Source: Micrasema longulum
Taxonomy: Eukaryota; Arthropoda; Insecta; Trichoptera; Brachycentridae
Direction of reading: 5' to 3'
NCBI GenBank assembly: GCA_022494885.1
Contig: JAGVSM010001149.1
Span: 1-64,000 of the forward strand
DNA: 64,000 nt
Shown here: one piece after another, positions 37,901 to 49,061 of the stretch
Numbering within the stretch: the first letter of the stretch is position 1
Layout of the letters: each line of letters begins with the position of its first letter
Program-made: the position numbers and the translations under genes
The notes under the pieces: model-generated
The model's database searches: none
What the model saw: only the letters and a program-made list of their open reading frames with translations
What the model was told of the DNA's origin: nothing

Positions 37901-40900
37901 GTAACTGATGTGAATTTGAAAAACATTTTTGTTTTACTTATATGACACGCTTTTTCTCACAATTAATAGTCATGATCATAGCCTTATGACGAAATTTAAA
38001 AAAAATTGAAGTTTTTATCAATATCATCGAGATTTACTAGTTTGAAATGTTTTTTGCGTTTTTATTAAAAGCAGATTTTTTAAGTTACGGCAGTTTATGG
38101 ATTGCACGGCAAAATAATAAATTAATAAAAACAATTGCCTTAACATAGATGGTAGTCTAGAAAGGTAGCAGTGTAACTTAGTAATGCACAGTGTAATAAA
38201 TAAAAATAATATAACATTATGAAGAGATGCATGAAATATAAATAACTACATATATTAAAGTGTTTCGTAGTGATATTTTTTTTCTGAATAAAAATGTTTT
38301 AAAAAAAGAGAGAAATGAAACTTTAAAAATCATTATAACCAAGAGGTTATACTATGAACATAGGATGTCAGTTTTGTTGTTCACTTATCCGTCAATCTAG
38401 TTCTGGGTCAATTACATTAATGTCACAAACAAGTGTATTAAAAAAAAATATTAATACTTAGATAAAAACTCAGGCATATATAATTTACGTTTATACAATT
38501 AGTTAGTCACGTGAAACATGAACATTCTTATAATATACCTATATCTATAATGAAGAAGCACAGTGGTTTTATTTTTAAAAAAGATTCGTTAATAGACTAT
38601 CAAACCAAGCTAAAGAAGAAATTATTTTTATGTATCGTATTAAAGCCATGATTTTTTTAAGTTTCGCAATTTCAAAATTACTGCGCCCGTGACATCACTA
38701 GTTGTTGTCGGTGAGTTTTTCTGACGTTTAAAAAGTGACCCCGATACGTATGAAAACACACTAAACATGGCTTCACGGAAACTGGAAATATAACAAAAAC
38801 ACATAATGGATCGGCTTTTCTAAACAGCCGTTCACTAGAACTTGTAATGTTTTCATTTTTATTATTTTTTCATACATTTTTATGAAACAACGCCGTACTC
38901 CAATTTCCGGTAGCACTGAAAAAGTTAAGGGTCTAAAAATTTATGTCATAGAAATATATTGTATTTTATTTTATCAACAAAAAAATGGATGCGTATTTTA
39001 TTTGCAATACTTAAAATGCAACAATATAATTAAAAACAAAGTGTAAAAACATTATTGTTACATTTTCTCGTAATATTCTGTTACAACCTAAAGAAAAAAT
39101 AAATGAATACCCCCATTACAAGATTATTCCATAAATTTTAACCTAAGTCAAGTTTGACATTTTTCTTTTCAAAATTTAGTTTGAATTGTTAAGATTGTAC
39201 ATTTGATTAAAATTATCATTTATTTTACTTTAGCTTTATTTTGCCTGCCGTGTTTATATTAAGATAAGATGAAATATACAGATATTTTATCTCAAAGAAA
39301 AAAACTGAATGCCTTAATTTAAATACTCGAGTAAAATTAAATTTTACACTTACAGAGGTCAAGAACTCTTACTACCAGAGTAGCGAGGATAGATTCTGGT
39401 TTAATGGGGCTGATAACTATATTCCGTAATTGCTCCAATAGTACCGTCATGCTGGCTAGAGATATAAAAGAACCACTCGATAGTTCTCGTTCCATTCCTT
39501 CCAAAACAATTTGTCTTTCCGCTAACTTCCGTATAGATAGCAGTAATTTGTGACGAGCACCTTTAGTCACACCTAAAAAATAAGAATTAATAAAATCAAA
39601 ATTACTGAAGTGCCGCAAAAGCAAAAGTGAGGATGTATAAGATGAGATACTGTATTACAACAGAGGTGTTTTGGGATAGTCGAGTTTGATTCTCCCCCGG
39701 TTTCATAGGTGTCAGGTGAGAATCGGGAAAAAAAGGAACCCCTTTCATGTAGTTTAATCGAACCAAACTCGCCAGTAAATTGAAGTAATTTGACCCGCTA
39801 TATTAAAAACATAGTTATATATGTTTCTTGTAAGAGTCCTCTGGGCATTCAATAAATAAATAAATATGTATGAATAAATTAAATGATACTTAAAAATACA
39901 CTTCCCTATTTGGGTTCCAGAATACACTGAATATAATCTAAGGCAGCCTACCTAATCTTTGAAGGTAATCCTCATCAATAGACATCATTTCGTCATAGGA
40001 TATATTTGAAAAGAGCCATATGTATTTATGTAGCCTTAAGGTTTTCAGCCAGTGCGCGACAGTCGACATTCCTCCATGGTCCCCGACATTGTTAAATCGT
40101 AGGTCATCTAATCTCGTTTCGCTTCCGCTGCTGTTAGGCAAGTTACCCATCGGTCGCACATTCAGCAAGCTATGTTCGCTAGAGAGAGAAAAGCTTCTAG
40201 GTTTCTGAACAAAGTACGGGTCATTGTTAAGGTTTTCCGAGGAAGAAGACATGAACACGTATGATGTCGAAGGAGGGGTCAAACTGTTGGATCTCCTCGC
40301 CTTCGGTTGGATGATCACTGGATCGAATAATACCCTATCATTGTCACTGTTCAACTCTATTTCGATTCCGTTCTTCGAGAAGGATTCATGAAGAACTTCG
40401 TTATTAATTTGTATGCAGATAGGTTCTGTATTATTTGTTATAACCTGCTCGAGGGTACTTTTAAATTCCACGTTTTTGCCGATGGTCCGCCTGAAGGTTT
40501 GGCAGCCATTACTCGGCCACACGGGCCTGAGTTGGGAGGAAGGGAGTTCGGGTTGCTGCCACACATCCAGTTTGGACTTGCAACTGTTGGTCACGTGTTC
40601 TTCTAACTGTTTTAATAATTGTGTCAGTGACCTAAAAACAAACAAAACAAAGTATAAAAAATCAGCGATAAAATAATTCAACAAGTGGAAATTTTATCTT
40701 TTCTGGAAAATCTCACCTTCTGTCGTTGTTGTTAATCGCGGGATGAATCAGGAGGTAGGACAGCAACTGTTGGCACTCATCAGTATATTGTGAGACGTTA
40801 ACACAATGCCTCACTAAGTGAGGTACACAGCTGAGGTAAAGGTCCTTCGCCTTGTCGTTGCCTGGTCTCAGCAGAGGCAGATGTGTCAATAGTTTACTCA

Positions 40901-41171
40901 ATTTGTCCCCGACATCTACGTCCAATTGCTGTTCCGCTCCTTGTACCATGGAGGCGACAAAACTAGGATCGTTGGCTTCAGTCTCTCTAAGTATGAACTC
41001 CGCGTTAAAATTTTGCGCCAGAGCAGTGTCGATAACATATCGAAGCAATTTAAGACTGTTGGTAGGGACTCTTCGAAGCAAAGCGCATAGAACTACGGTT
41101 TTCTCGCAAGTCGTCCACCCTTCGAAAATACCCGCCACACCCCCCACTTGAGTACTAAATGATCCACTCAT
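34742..41171 (-). CDS. smg: Smaug (SAMD4) RNA-binding translational repressor, five coding exons
   Basis: Exons, in transcript order: 41171-40717, 40631-39952, 39572-39354, 36318-36102, 34925-34742. Phases agree at each junction and give about 584 residues, shorter than human SAMD4A (718, from memory). Smaug binds hairpin recognition elements in mRNA through its SAM domain, then recruits deadenylation and repression factors in the cytoplasm. Regions: N-terminal Smaug domain (about 1-152), serine-rich linker with RRSNSLTPP (human has RSVSLTPP), SAM domain at about 340-400 with LRLHKY and VTKGARHK (380-387, the RNA-contacting Lys/Arg patch), a PHAT-like helical part over exons 3-4, and the tail GDINSRLESLCLQMTEQA, close to the human NNRLESLCLSMTEHA. 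Exon 4 and its donor are the least certain parts. An in-frame ATG at 41186 would add five residues. Confidence 0.92.
35455..35605 (-). mobile_element. tRNA-derived SINE, second family, reverse
   Basis: AAGAGGCCCGATTGCAGTGG, AAATTACAACACACAGGCTT and the reversed B box GGGAATAGAACCAGGAACCC. It lies in the intron between Smaug exons 4 and 5, next to the family D MITE. Confidence 0.75.
35641..35901. mobile_element. MITE family D, complete copy in the Smaug gene
   Basis: The TIRs are about 65 bp, starting AAATTAC.ACAGGGATGGAG and including GGAAGTCTAGGCACTTACAG. The interior has TGACCTGTCATTGGCTGG and AAGTGGCCACTTTACA. A trailing block, AAATCCAGTCT and onward to about 36000, accompanies several copies. 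It lies in the intron between Smaug exons 4 and 5. Confidence 0.85.
36102..36318 (-). CDS. smg: Probable Smaug coding exon 4 (PHAT-like helices)
   Basis: This exon lies between exons 3 and 5. The acceptor AACAATTTTAG|CA receives the T from exon 3 to make Ser and keeps the frame open for 71 codons. WLVDRALSHDAFS matches QLIDKCLIHEAFT of human Smaug. The proposed donor AACCAAG|GTTTGC is weak, but it leaves two bases that join the G of exon 5 as Arg. If that donor is skipped, the frame stops at TAA 36081-36083, giving a short form. Both strands are open here and the plus strand also has splice-like flanks, so the strand call rests on phase, order and the helix match. Confidence 0.68.
37020..37495 (+). 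mobile_element. LINE 3' UTR fragment in the Smaug gene
   Basis: It ends TAACCTCTGTATATGTAAAA, GGCCTTTAGGCGTTAATAAA and TAAATAAATGAG, the usual 3' end of insect LINEs. Its 5' limit is not clear. It is in the intron between Smaug exons 3 and 4. Confidence 0.5.
39354..39572 (-). CDS. smg: Smaug coding exon 3 (end of SAM, start of PHAT-like region)
   Basis: The acceptor is TTTTTTAG|GT and the donor CCTCT|GTAAGT. The junction codon is Gly, giving LQRLGVTKGARHK across exons 2 and 3. The exon continues LLLSIRKLAERQIVLEGMER and ends SPIKPESILATLVVRVLDL. In vertebrates this position leads into the helix bearing CTQLL. One base (T) passes to the next exon. Confidence 0.93.
39650..39870 (+). mobile_element. 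LINE 3' UTR fragment in the Smaug gene
   Basis: AAGAGTCCTCTGGGCATTCA followed by AATAAATAAATAAATATG resembles the other LINE 3' ends here. A GC-richer part with GATTCTCCCCCGG precedes it. It fills most of the intron between Smaug exons 2 and 3. Confidence 0.5.
39952..40631 (-). CDS. smg: Smaug coding exon 2 (linker and first part of SAM domain)
   Basis: The acceptor is GTTTTTAG|G and the donor TTAG|GTAGGC. The exon has 226 whole codons. It opens SLTQLLKQLEEH, passes a low-conservation Ser/Asn-rich linker with RRSNSLTPP and a run of serines, and ends with the SAM helices HWLKTLRLHKYIWLF and DEMMSIDEDYLQRL. One base passes to exon 3. G+C is well above the local level, as expected for coding DNA here. 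Confidence 0.93.
40717..41171 (-). CDS. smg: Smaug coding exon 1 (N-terminal Smaug domain)
   Basis: The exon starts MSGSFSTQVGGVAGIFEGW, matching the vertebrate start up to GVLAGWFKGW. It then carries LSKLLTHLPLLRPGN and QQLLSYLLIHPA, both well conserved. The donor AGAAG|GTGAGA leaves phase 2. ATG 41171 is preferred because it aligns with the family start; ATG 41186 is also in frame. The flank at 41172-41560 should hold the 5' UTR and promoter, but no clear core promoter is visible. Confidence 0.93.
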
Positions 41172-41186
41172 TCCTATTTCTAGCAT

Positions 41187-43105
41187 CTGTCGTGTATTTG
41201 AAGAAATTTGTCGGCAACTTGTCGATACATATAAAATTATGGCGAATTTAGCCGCCACATTTCTGATTGACAAGTGATCTAAAATAATATCCTGCAGACA
41301 CTGAGCAAAATGTCAAGCCCCAAAAGCAATCTCAACTATGGTCACTACACTCGATTATGTATAATAAATCTTCTGTAATAGTTGCCGTTTTGCTAGCTTG
41401 TAAAACAAATTATTTTAATCTCAAATATCACTGACTGATAACGTGGAATCAGGCTACCTTTCAAAACATTCCCAAATCGCCCCAAGATGGCTGTCGAATC
41501 ACTGTAGGAAACAGCAAGAAATTACAGTAATGCTGCCATTTTTAATATTTTAAATTCCCTATAATATGGAATACTGTTCATGTAGGTAGGATGTTTTTTT
41601 TTTGACGCGGTAATATTTAAAAACGTCTAACACACGATCAGGTTTTGCTAAAAAATAAAAAAAGGAGCAATAATACAAAATTGATTTTATGCTGCAATAT
41701 TTTTTGTACTGAAAAACGTTTGTATTAGTAGTCGTTTTAATGTCATTTTAAGATGCATGAATAATTATAAAATAAAATCGGTGGGTAGGTAAAAGTAATC
41801 AGAAACTAAAACCGATAAACAAAATTAACATAACATTGCCATTGATATAAAAAAAACGAAATGCAGGTTCACGCTTTGTAATATATTTAAGTATTTCCTT
41901 TTATTCGGAAATGAGCAAAATTAAAAATAATATTTCATCAAATTTCTAGTTTTACAGTACGTTGTTTTTTGTGTGATAAATAATAATAATATAAGTAATA
42001 AATACATATTTTTATAAATTTTGATGCAATATGAATGTAAAAAATAAAGTATTCCGTCGTAGAATATTTAAATGTGCTGTTTTTATTTTTTTATTTTTTA
42101 TTATGATTTATTTTTCGGATATTATTCTTTACTATACAAATAAAATATTTCATAGTGTTTTGAGTATGTCCAAATATTTGTAAAGAAATAATATTTCTGT
42201 ACAATATTATTGTAATTTTTACCCTCTAAGGATTTCAGCTAAAGATACCAAAATCTCAACGGAGAGGAAGAAAAAAACTATATTAGATATCCGAGCCGAG
42301 ATGAAGGAATTATTAGGGAATATGGAAATCTATGTATTTTAAAAAGTTTCACAAAATAGCCAATAGATGTCGCCTATGAGGATGTATTAAATAATGTGGA
42401 AGCACGTCTACTTTGACTAGACGCTATTATATAAGCTAAATATTGATAAAAAAAACAAATGTGTGTTGTATGGCAGAGCTACACGCAGCGCCAATTCTAC
42501 CATAAAAAAAACATATAGGTACATAAGCAATATAAGCATACAAGATAAAATTTCTGAAAATGGGTGTGATGTTGAAATCACCAAGTAGGCAAAAGGAAAT
42601 ATCGTTTATTTGGTTATTTATTATTTTTTCTTATTATAAACCGACTTTTTTATTTCTTAGATTTCCAAGTTGTCTAATTTTAATATTTTATTTTTGACAT
42701 GAGCTTTTAATTTAATATCTGTATTAAATTTTTTTATCAGATCGTTTGCGAACTCAGAAAAATTATTATTATTTATGCACCATGATTGTACTTTTACTCT
42801 AATATTAAAGTTTCTTTTAGTTTTTTCTAATGTAGATTGAATCGCAATCATTACAATTTAATTGGTATATACCAGATTTATTTTATTTAGGGACTTTATA
42901 TTTGTGATTTCCTATATTATTAGTTCTGTAGAATGAGGTTTAATGTTTGATGGTAGGGAATCAGATAATTGTTCAGGAAAAATGTCATTTATAAAAAGAA
43001 TCCGCCTCCATTATTTAAGTAGGTTGGCTATATTTATTGTGGGAATAGAATATAAATATTTATTTATAAATTTGCGTTTTAGATTTCGCTTTTGATTTTT
43101 TTTGC
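41187..43105. other. Upstream flank of Smaug and intergenic DNA
   Basis: The Smaug 5' UTR and promoter should lie within the first few hundred bases. A minus-strand frame at 42851-42657 has no recognised domain and may be the end of a decayed LINE. Otherwise AT-rich and unassigned. Confidence 0.5.
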
Positions 43106-43185
43106 ACCACAACAGGCCAGGAGGCCTAATTAAAGCGGTGAATTACAACACAGAACACCCAGGCTAGAGAAGAATAACACAATTA
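43106..43185 (-). mobile_element. Second SINE family, 3' part, reverse
   Basis: TTGCACCACAACAGGCCAGG, CGGTGAATTACAACACAGAA and CACCCAGGCT. The tRNA-like head is missing. Confidence 0.7.
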
Positions 43186-43258
43186 ATGGCACACGAATAT
43201 TTTTAATTGCATGTAAGTTTGAAATTATATTTTTTATAACCTGTGTGAAATTACATTT

Positions 43259-43590
43259 ACTATAACCACAGCCCTGGACAAGTGTTTTCGACTCGATAGC
43301 TGCTCTCAAGTAGAAATCCCGAATAAAGAAAACGAGTGAAGATGAGTCAGCCTCGTTTTGTAATGGTTAACGCGTTCGATTAACATTTTTGAGACTCTGG
43401 GTTCGATTCCTGGCAGGGTGGACGAGAAATATTGATTTTAAAGGTTGTTAACTGCAATACTTCATTGTTCCTGTACTGGCACCTGAAGCTTTGGACTGAT
43501 CACCTTTCCTTGATCAAAATAAGCTACACTGGGTTACGAATTGAATTATCTATACATCATTGGCCTTAGAAAGGGAAATGATGATGATTA
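43259..43590 (+). mobile_element. (GAT)n SINE with upstream module
   Basis: The upstream module TTTTCGACTCGATAGCTGCT is followed by the tRNA-like head (B box GGGTTCGATTCCTGG), the body (AATACTTCATTGTTCC, TGTACTGGCACCTGAAG) and ATGATGATGATTA. Confidence 0.75.
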
Positions 43591-43739
43591 TATTACATAA
43601 GAAGTATATTGTAAACGACTGTAGATTTTAATAAAAAAATTGGACGTCTGTGCGGATTCAAACTATAAAGAAGCAACTGAAAAAATTTAAACCATTTTTT
43701 TATCAGGCTTTAGTTGTCTGGAAGATTTTCTTTTAGTGA

Positions 43740-44560
43740 TACGTCCGCCAAAATCAAAACTCTGTATTGAATGACGCAGCGAGACTTATTTTTGGAATCT
43801 CTAAATTCAGTCATATCACTCCACTACTTCGGGAATTACACAGGCTACGTTTTCCATAGAGGGTGGAATACAAACTCGGTTGGCTTGTCACTGCACAACT
43901 CTGCTCTAGAATATCGATGCCGCCCGTCAATTAATAAATGCGTGTGTAGTGTCTAGAGTCGATTATTGTAATGGTATCTATGCAGGTCTACCAATGAACA
44001 AAATGACTCGCCTACAATCTGTATTGAATGCCGCAGCGAGACTTATTTTCGGAATCTCTAAGTTCAGTCATATCACTCCACTACTTCGGGAACTACACTG
44101 GCTAAGTTTTCCACAGAGGGTCGAATACAAACTCTGTTGGCTTATGTATAAGTCACTGCACAACTCTGCTCCGGAATATCTAAGGGAACTATGCATTCCA
44201 GATGAACTAGCTGACAGGCGTCTCACGCTTAGATCAGCTACGTCTACGGCGAGAGGAAAAGTTATTATACCTCTACGCAAACAGTGCACTAAATTTGGTG
44301 AGCGCGCATTTGCGGTCGCAGGCCCTATGGCATGGAATGCTCTCCCAGCAGAGGTGCGAGGCTGTGAAAGTGAAGTGATGTTTCGGAAAAAACTTAAAAC
44401 CCACTTGTTCTCTAAATCATTTGAATAAATCCGTAGCATGTGACAACAAAATAAACTATTTAAATTAAATAACAAATTTAAAAGAATCACTATGTAAAGT
44501 GCCCTTGAGGTATTTTGTTACGAAAATGGCGCTTTATAAGTTATCCACAATAATAATAAT
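43740..44560 (+). mobile_element. CR1-like LINE 3' end, two overlapping pieces
   Basis: The piece 43740-43925 duplicates part of 44020-44180 at lower identity. The main piece ends with a 3' UTR (TGTAAAGTGCCCTTGAGGTA, AATGGCGCTTTATAAGTTAT) and an AATAATAATAAT tail at about 44550. It is a 5'-truncated LINE. Confidence 0.8.
43949..44428 (+). pseudogene. Reverse transcriptase C-terminus of a CR1-like LINE
   Basis: The frame is 160 codons long, has no internal stop and ends in TGA. It reads SRVDYCNGIYAGLP, RLQSVLNAAARLIFG, HITPLLRELHWLSFPQRVEY, SLHNSAPEYLRELC, ERAFAVAGPMAWNALPAEVR and a basic end. These are the regions after the polymerase fingers and palm in CR1/L2-type ORF2 proteins. The polymerase and endonuclease are absent, so it cannot be active. 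The clean frame suggests a fairly recent insertion. Confidence 0.85.
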
Positions 44561-44945
44561 AATCTATGGGAACTCTGCATTCCAGATAAACTGGCCGACA
44601 GACGTCTTACGCTAGATCAGCTACATCTACGTCGAGAGGAAAACTTATTATACCTCTACGCAAACAGCGCACTAAATTTGCGGCATGGACTGCTCTCCCA
44701 GCAGAGGTGCGAAAATGTATGAGTGAAATGATGTTTCGCAAAAACCTTAAAACCCACTTGTTCTCTAAATAATCATTTGAATAAATCTTTAGCATGTGAT
44801 GACAAAGAACCTACATTGTTTTTCTCAAATTACAAATTAAAATAGTTGAAATTAAATTTATTTCTATGTTTAATCACTTTGTAAAGCGCCCCTGAGGTAT
44901 TGTATTACGAAAATAGCGCTATATAAGTAATCCATAATAATTTAA
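44560..44945 (+). mobile_element. Second copy of the CR1-like LINE 3' end
   Basis: It starts CTATGGGAACTCTGCATTCC right after the AAT tail of the first copy and repeats the same coding end, with indels that break the frame. The same 3' UTR follows (TTTGTAAAGCGCCCCTGAGG), ending with CCATAATAATTT. Confidence 0.8.
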
Positions 44946-45111
44946 AAATAAAAAATAAACGCAGACTTCATGCAAATATTAGCTTTTTTTATTTATCTAC
45001 CTAATACCAATAAGTAGGTACTGTAAAACTTTAATTATTTGGATAAACAGTATAATATTTTTTTGCTTTTGAAATAATACAGAGTTGGAATCACATAAAA
45101 AACTTACTTTT

Positions 45112-45245
45112 TTTTGCAGATCAGGCCCTGAGGCCCAATTACAATGCTTAATTACAGCACATTACACACAGGCTTCAGAAAAATCGTATTTATTTTTTAC
45201 GTCCTCATCGGGAATTAAACCCACATGGCTAGCAAAGTTAATTGC
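45112..45245 (-). mobile_element. Second SINE family, reverse, decayed
   Basis: ATCAGGCCCTGAGGCCCAAT, TTAATTACAGCACATTACAC and the reversed B box GGGAATTAAACCCA. Confidence 0.65.
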
Positions 45246-45684
45246 ACAATTAAATTATAATTAAAAACTTCTCAGTTATTTTTTCTTTCCTCATTACGAT
45301 TTTGATATTTGGCAATCCGGATGGCTGGAGTTGATAAACGGTTCTACTGTACTTTGAATATAGCACCTCCGCTCAATTAGTGTCGTAAGTCAAAAAACTA
45401 AACTGTCTAGTAAAAGGCGTTTGAAATTTATTCGAATTTTTTCCAACTTTTCGGGTTAAAATTAAAAATCTAATAAAAATAGCGCGATAAGTTTTTTGGT
45501 AAGTTACAATGGTTTTTGAAGCACTACAAAATGGTGTATAAAGTATCTGAAATATAAGAAAAAAAAAATTTTTTTGACTTGTGACACTTTATGGATAAAA
45601 AAACTAATAATTTGCGAAATATTGTTCAAATAAAGCGGTTCAAAAATGTTTTCTTATTAAGAAATACAATGGAAACATTGACTT

Positions 45685-46365
45685 GTGCCTCTCATTAACT
45701 CAGCACTATCAGATACTTATTATAAATATACTCTTTTATTAATAGATATTCGTAGTTTGCTTAAATTTAATTCTATAATATGGTCTCCTAATTATAATAT
45801 TCATATAGCGCGGATTGAATCGGTGCAACGTAAATTTTTAAAATCGTTAATATTTAGAATCGGATCAAATACTTTTATAATCAACTATTATGATCGTCTA
45901 GACTACTTTTATATATTTAGTTTAGAATTAAGAAGGATTTCGGCTGGTTTGATACTCTTGCACAAATTAATATCTAACTGTATAGATGCCTTTGCTCAGA
46001 TAAACCTTAATGTACCTCGCCGTAACTTGCGTACCAATCCTGCCTTTGCTGTGGGAAATTATAAAACTAACATCGGATTCTTTTCCCCTCTGCTCAAGGA
46101 TCGAAAAAAATGAACGAAATCTCACTAAACGGTGATGTCAATGTGTTCCTACAGCAAGGGCAGGCATTTAAGAAGCAAGCGGTTTTGTCTCTCCTGACTC
46201 GCGATGTCACACTTACCATTTCCGCCTAGATTATGCTATATTTATACCTTTTGTTCATTGTAGATTTTATAAATTTAAGTAGATTTTAGGACTGTTTAGA
46301 TTAAGTATTACTTATTTATGCCAATCTATTAGGGCCTAAGCCTGTTGATTGGCTTGAAAAAAAAA
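45685..46365 (+). mobile_element. Jockey-like LINE 3' end
   Basis: The frame 45685-46113 reads LLKFNSIIWSPNY, HIARIESVQRKFLKSLIF, YDRLDYFYIFSLELRRISAG and LLHKLISNCIDAF, typical of the region after the reverse transcriptase in Jockey/I-type LINEs. The 3' UTR includes TTTATGCCAATCTATTAGGG and an A-rich end near 46360. No polymerase core is present. Confidence 0.8.
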
Positions 46366-47693
46366 TAGATGAGTTAAAACTCTAACATAATTCAACTTTT
46401 TTTAATAAAATAATATCAACATAAATAATCAAAAAGAAAATAATGATAGCACTAATCAACAGTACAAAAAGTAAACAGAAAAGTAGTTAAGTATTTATAC
46501 TCGGGGTAGAACAATTTTAAATCTTATGTAGGTACTTAATTATAATTAACTTCAAAATAATTCACAAATTGTAAAAAAAGTCAGTATAAAAACATAGAAC
46601 TTACATACGGATAAATAATTTAACCATATTGGCACTATCTAAGATAAGATTTTAAAGTTTTCTGAAACGATTGGTACAATAAAAGAGTTTTTAAATTCTT
46701 TTGAGTTGTGACACTATTTGAGAGGAAGTGCAATACATAAAACCTCATTTTTTTTTCTCCTCTTGTTCCGGTTATTTCTTGCTTTGATTATGCATACAAA
46801 GCTTTTTTTCCCAGTATGTATATATTGTACAACAGTTATTTTTCACGGGTCTGGGTCTGTTCCTTCATTATTTAAAAAAAATCTTATTACGAAGTCTTCA
46901 AAAAGTCAATGTATCTTTCCGCAGTGGCTTCATTTTTTATTACTTTCTCTGGGTTTTCAAAAATTTGGCCGTATTGTGCGCTTATTTGTTTGCAGTTTGA
47001 CCTCTCGGCGTCAAACATAGGACAAACCTCCGGTTTACGCACTCTATCATAATAAGATTTATTAAATAATGGCGCATTGCAAGGAAATGTGTTGCGGGAA
47101 TATTATTTGTCAACAGCCATGTTCAAACGTAACATAATGGAGAATGGTTTAAATAATAATGCATTATATTTTGGCCGCAACCCTTTTGTGCGATGCTCAG
47201 CACAATGGCGATTTCAGAAATACAAAAAGGTGGAATAGAGATGTACAGTTACCACGCCACACGCATCGCACCTGGCATTTTGTTTTCCTATCACCTTTTC
47301 CTCGTTCCGTGTTGGCTGTTTTGTTTGCTTTTCCTGTATTTATTCACTACAGGGAACCTATGTGGACTGTGACATACATAGTTCAGTGTTTGGTCCTATT
47401 CCCACACAAATAAGGGCGGGTGACATCCGCGGATGGCTAATACAACATAAGGGATAACTGTTTCTGATAGCCGAATATCCGCATCATTGAAAATGAATAA
47501 AATTGGAGCCATAGAAGTAGTGTGATAACTGTGTAATGGGTTTCATCATAAAACTGTCGATATATGTTTTAAAGATCTTGCGTAGTAAAAAATAATAAAA
47601 CGTTAAATTGATGAACAAATGAAAATAAGACATATGGCATGGGATCTTTGCTGATGAATTACAGCCACGATCGGTAATTCAAATATTATATAT
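46366..47693. other. Unassigned intergenic DNA
   Basis: Frames of 84-100 codons occur (46718-47020, 47159-47413), but they show no known domain, splice context or codon pattern unlike the background. No repeat match within the window was seen. Confidence 0.5.
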
Positions 47694-48356
47694 TACTAGC
47701 TGACCCAACAGACGTTGTCCTGCCCAAACGTTGGCTTGCCTTGAAAATACTTTTTTTTATAATTAGGTACCTAGGTACTTGCTTGTGATTAAATCCCAAA
47801 ACTAAACATAGTTAATATTCAAATTTAAATTTAAATAAGTACTTCTTTATGGTTGAATTCCAAAACATAAAATAAATATTTTTTCAAATATAGCATTCTT
47901 TTTGCAAACGTCAAACTCCGGTCGTCTCACCAACAAAGGTGTGTACTTAAGTAGGAATACGATTTTTAAAAATGTATTGAAATCAATATTATTTTAGTGT
48001 TACCAAAAATCCAATAAAAAGAAATCTGTGGAAATTTTCAGGAATTTAAGGAAATAATCTGATTGAGATTCACAAAAAAACAAACGATGTTGGTAAACAT
48101 TCAAAAACAAACTTTTTTAGAACAAAAAAACATTTGCAAATGTATTCTCCTCGAATGCAACCCTGGTAAATCGATGAATAAAACGTTCATGATCCTTACT
48201 TCTTTTTTACATATTCGATTAAAGATTTTAATATCTACGAACACGCACAGTGCAAAGATCTATATTTCTATAAAAACCGCACGAAAATCGGTTAAGCCGT
48301 TTAGGAGGAGTACGGTGACATCACACGTACAGAGGAATTATATATATAAAGATATT
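47694..48356 (+). mobile_element. RTE-like repeat (CAGACGTTGTCCTGCC type)
   Basis: It opens AGCTGACCCAACAGACGTTG and closes with CACGAAAATCGGTTAAGCCG, TTTAGGAGGAG and TATATATATAAAGAT, a pair of ends widely seen in insect genomes and usually ascribed to RTE-related retroelements. The 115-codon frame inside has no recognised domain. Confidence 0.6.
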
Positions 48357-48642
48357 CCTTTTTCATATATCGTAGGTAGTCTGCAAAAGAGAACTGAGTC
48401 AAAATTTTGACTTAATGATCAGGTTATACTGTTGAAAAAATACTCTGCAATCTGCAAAAACGCACTAAGTCCTATCTACACTACAAGTCGAGATATTTTC
48501 TGTAATAATTCAAGGGACGCCGTACTGGTGGCCCATCAATGACAATATTTCGGATGTATTCAGCGGGGCTTATGGAGCAGTACTGACATGAGAAAATGTG
48601 AGATTGTTGGTCGGTGACATGATATCCTGGAGATGTCTAATA

Positions 48643-48840
48643 AGGCGGCCTCCGTGGTGTAGTGGTCAAGACGCTTGACTCACAGACGGAAGGTTCCGGG
48701 TTCGATTCCCGGTGAGAACACAAAAATTAAATGTGATTTTTCTCAAGCCTGGGTGTTCTGTGATGTAATTCACCGCTGCAATTGGGCCTTCTGGCCTGTT
48801 GTGGTGCAAAAATAAAAATAAAAATAAAATAAAATAAAAA
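48643..48840 (+). mobile_element. tRNA-derived SINE, second family, best copy
   Basis: A box TGGTGTAGTGG and B box GGTTCGATTCC (48699-48709) head the element. The body is TGATGTAATTCACCGCTGCA and TTCTGGCCTGTTGTGGTGCA, ending in an AAAATAAAATA tail. Its start GGCGGCCTCCGTGG matches a tRNA-like head, but no clean cloverleaf forms. Confidence 0.85.
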
Positions 48841-49061
48841 GTTATGTCTACATGCTTCACTCTGTTATTTTCTTTCTTTTCTCTTTCTACAAATCAATTA
48901 TTATTTTACCTAATGTAATAGGTACTGTACATTACATAAAATGATTACATAACTTTTTTAATTAAAGAAAAAAAACATTTCTCCCCAAGTGACTATAGTA
49001 GGTTCAATGTGACTTCAATTTGAATTCCTTACTGTGGTATTATGTGTCAACAAAAATGCAC

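Noticed and set aside
40413..41151. Several plus-strand frames of 72-99 codons
   Set aside because: They are shadows of Smaug exons 1 and 2 on the other strand.
42657..42851. Minus-strand 64-codon frame
   Set aside because: AT-rich, with no recognised domain. It may be the end of a decayed LINE, but the similarity is too weak to list.
44068..44795. Minus-strand frames of 140 and 62 codons
   Set aside because: They are antisense to the CR1-like LINE coding end.
48655..48715. tRNA-like sequence with A and B boxes
   Set aside because: It has the Pol III boxes but no consistent cloverleaf, and runs into a SINE body and A-rich tail. The heads at 24710, 43330, 15203 and 12750 were rejected as tRNA genes for the same reason.
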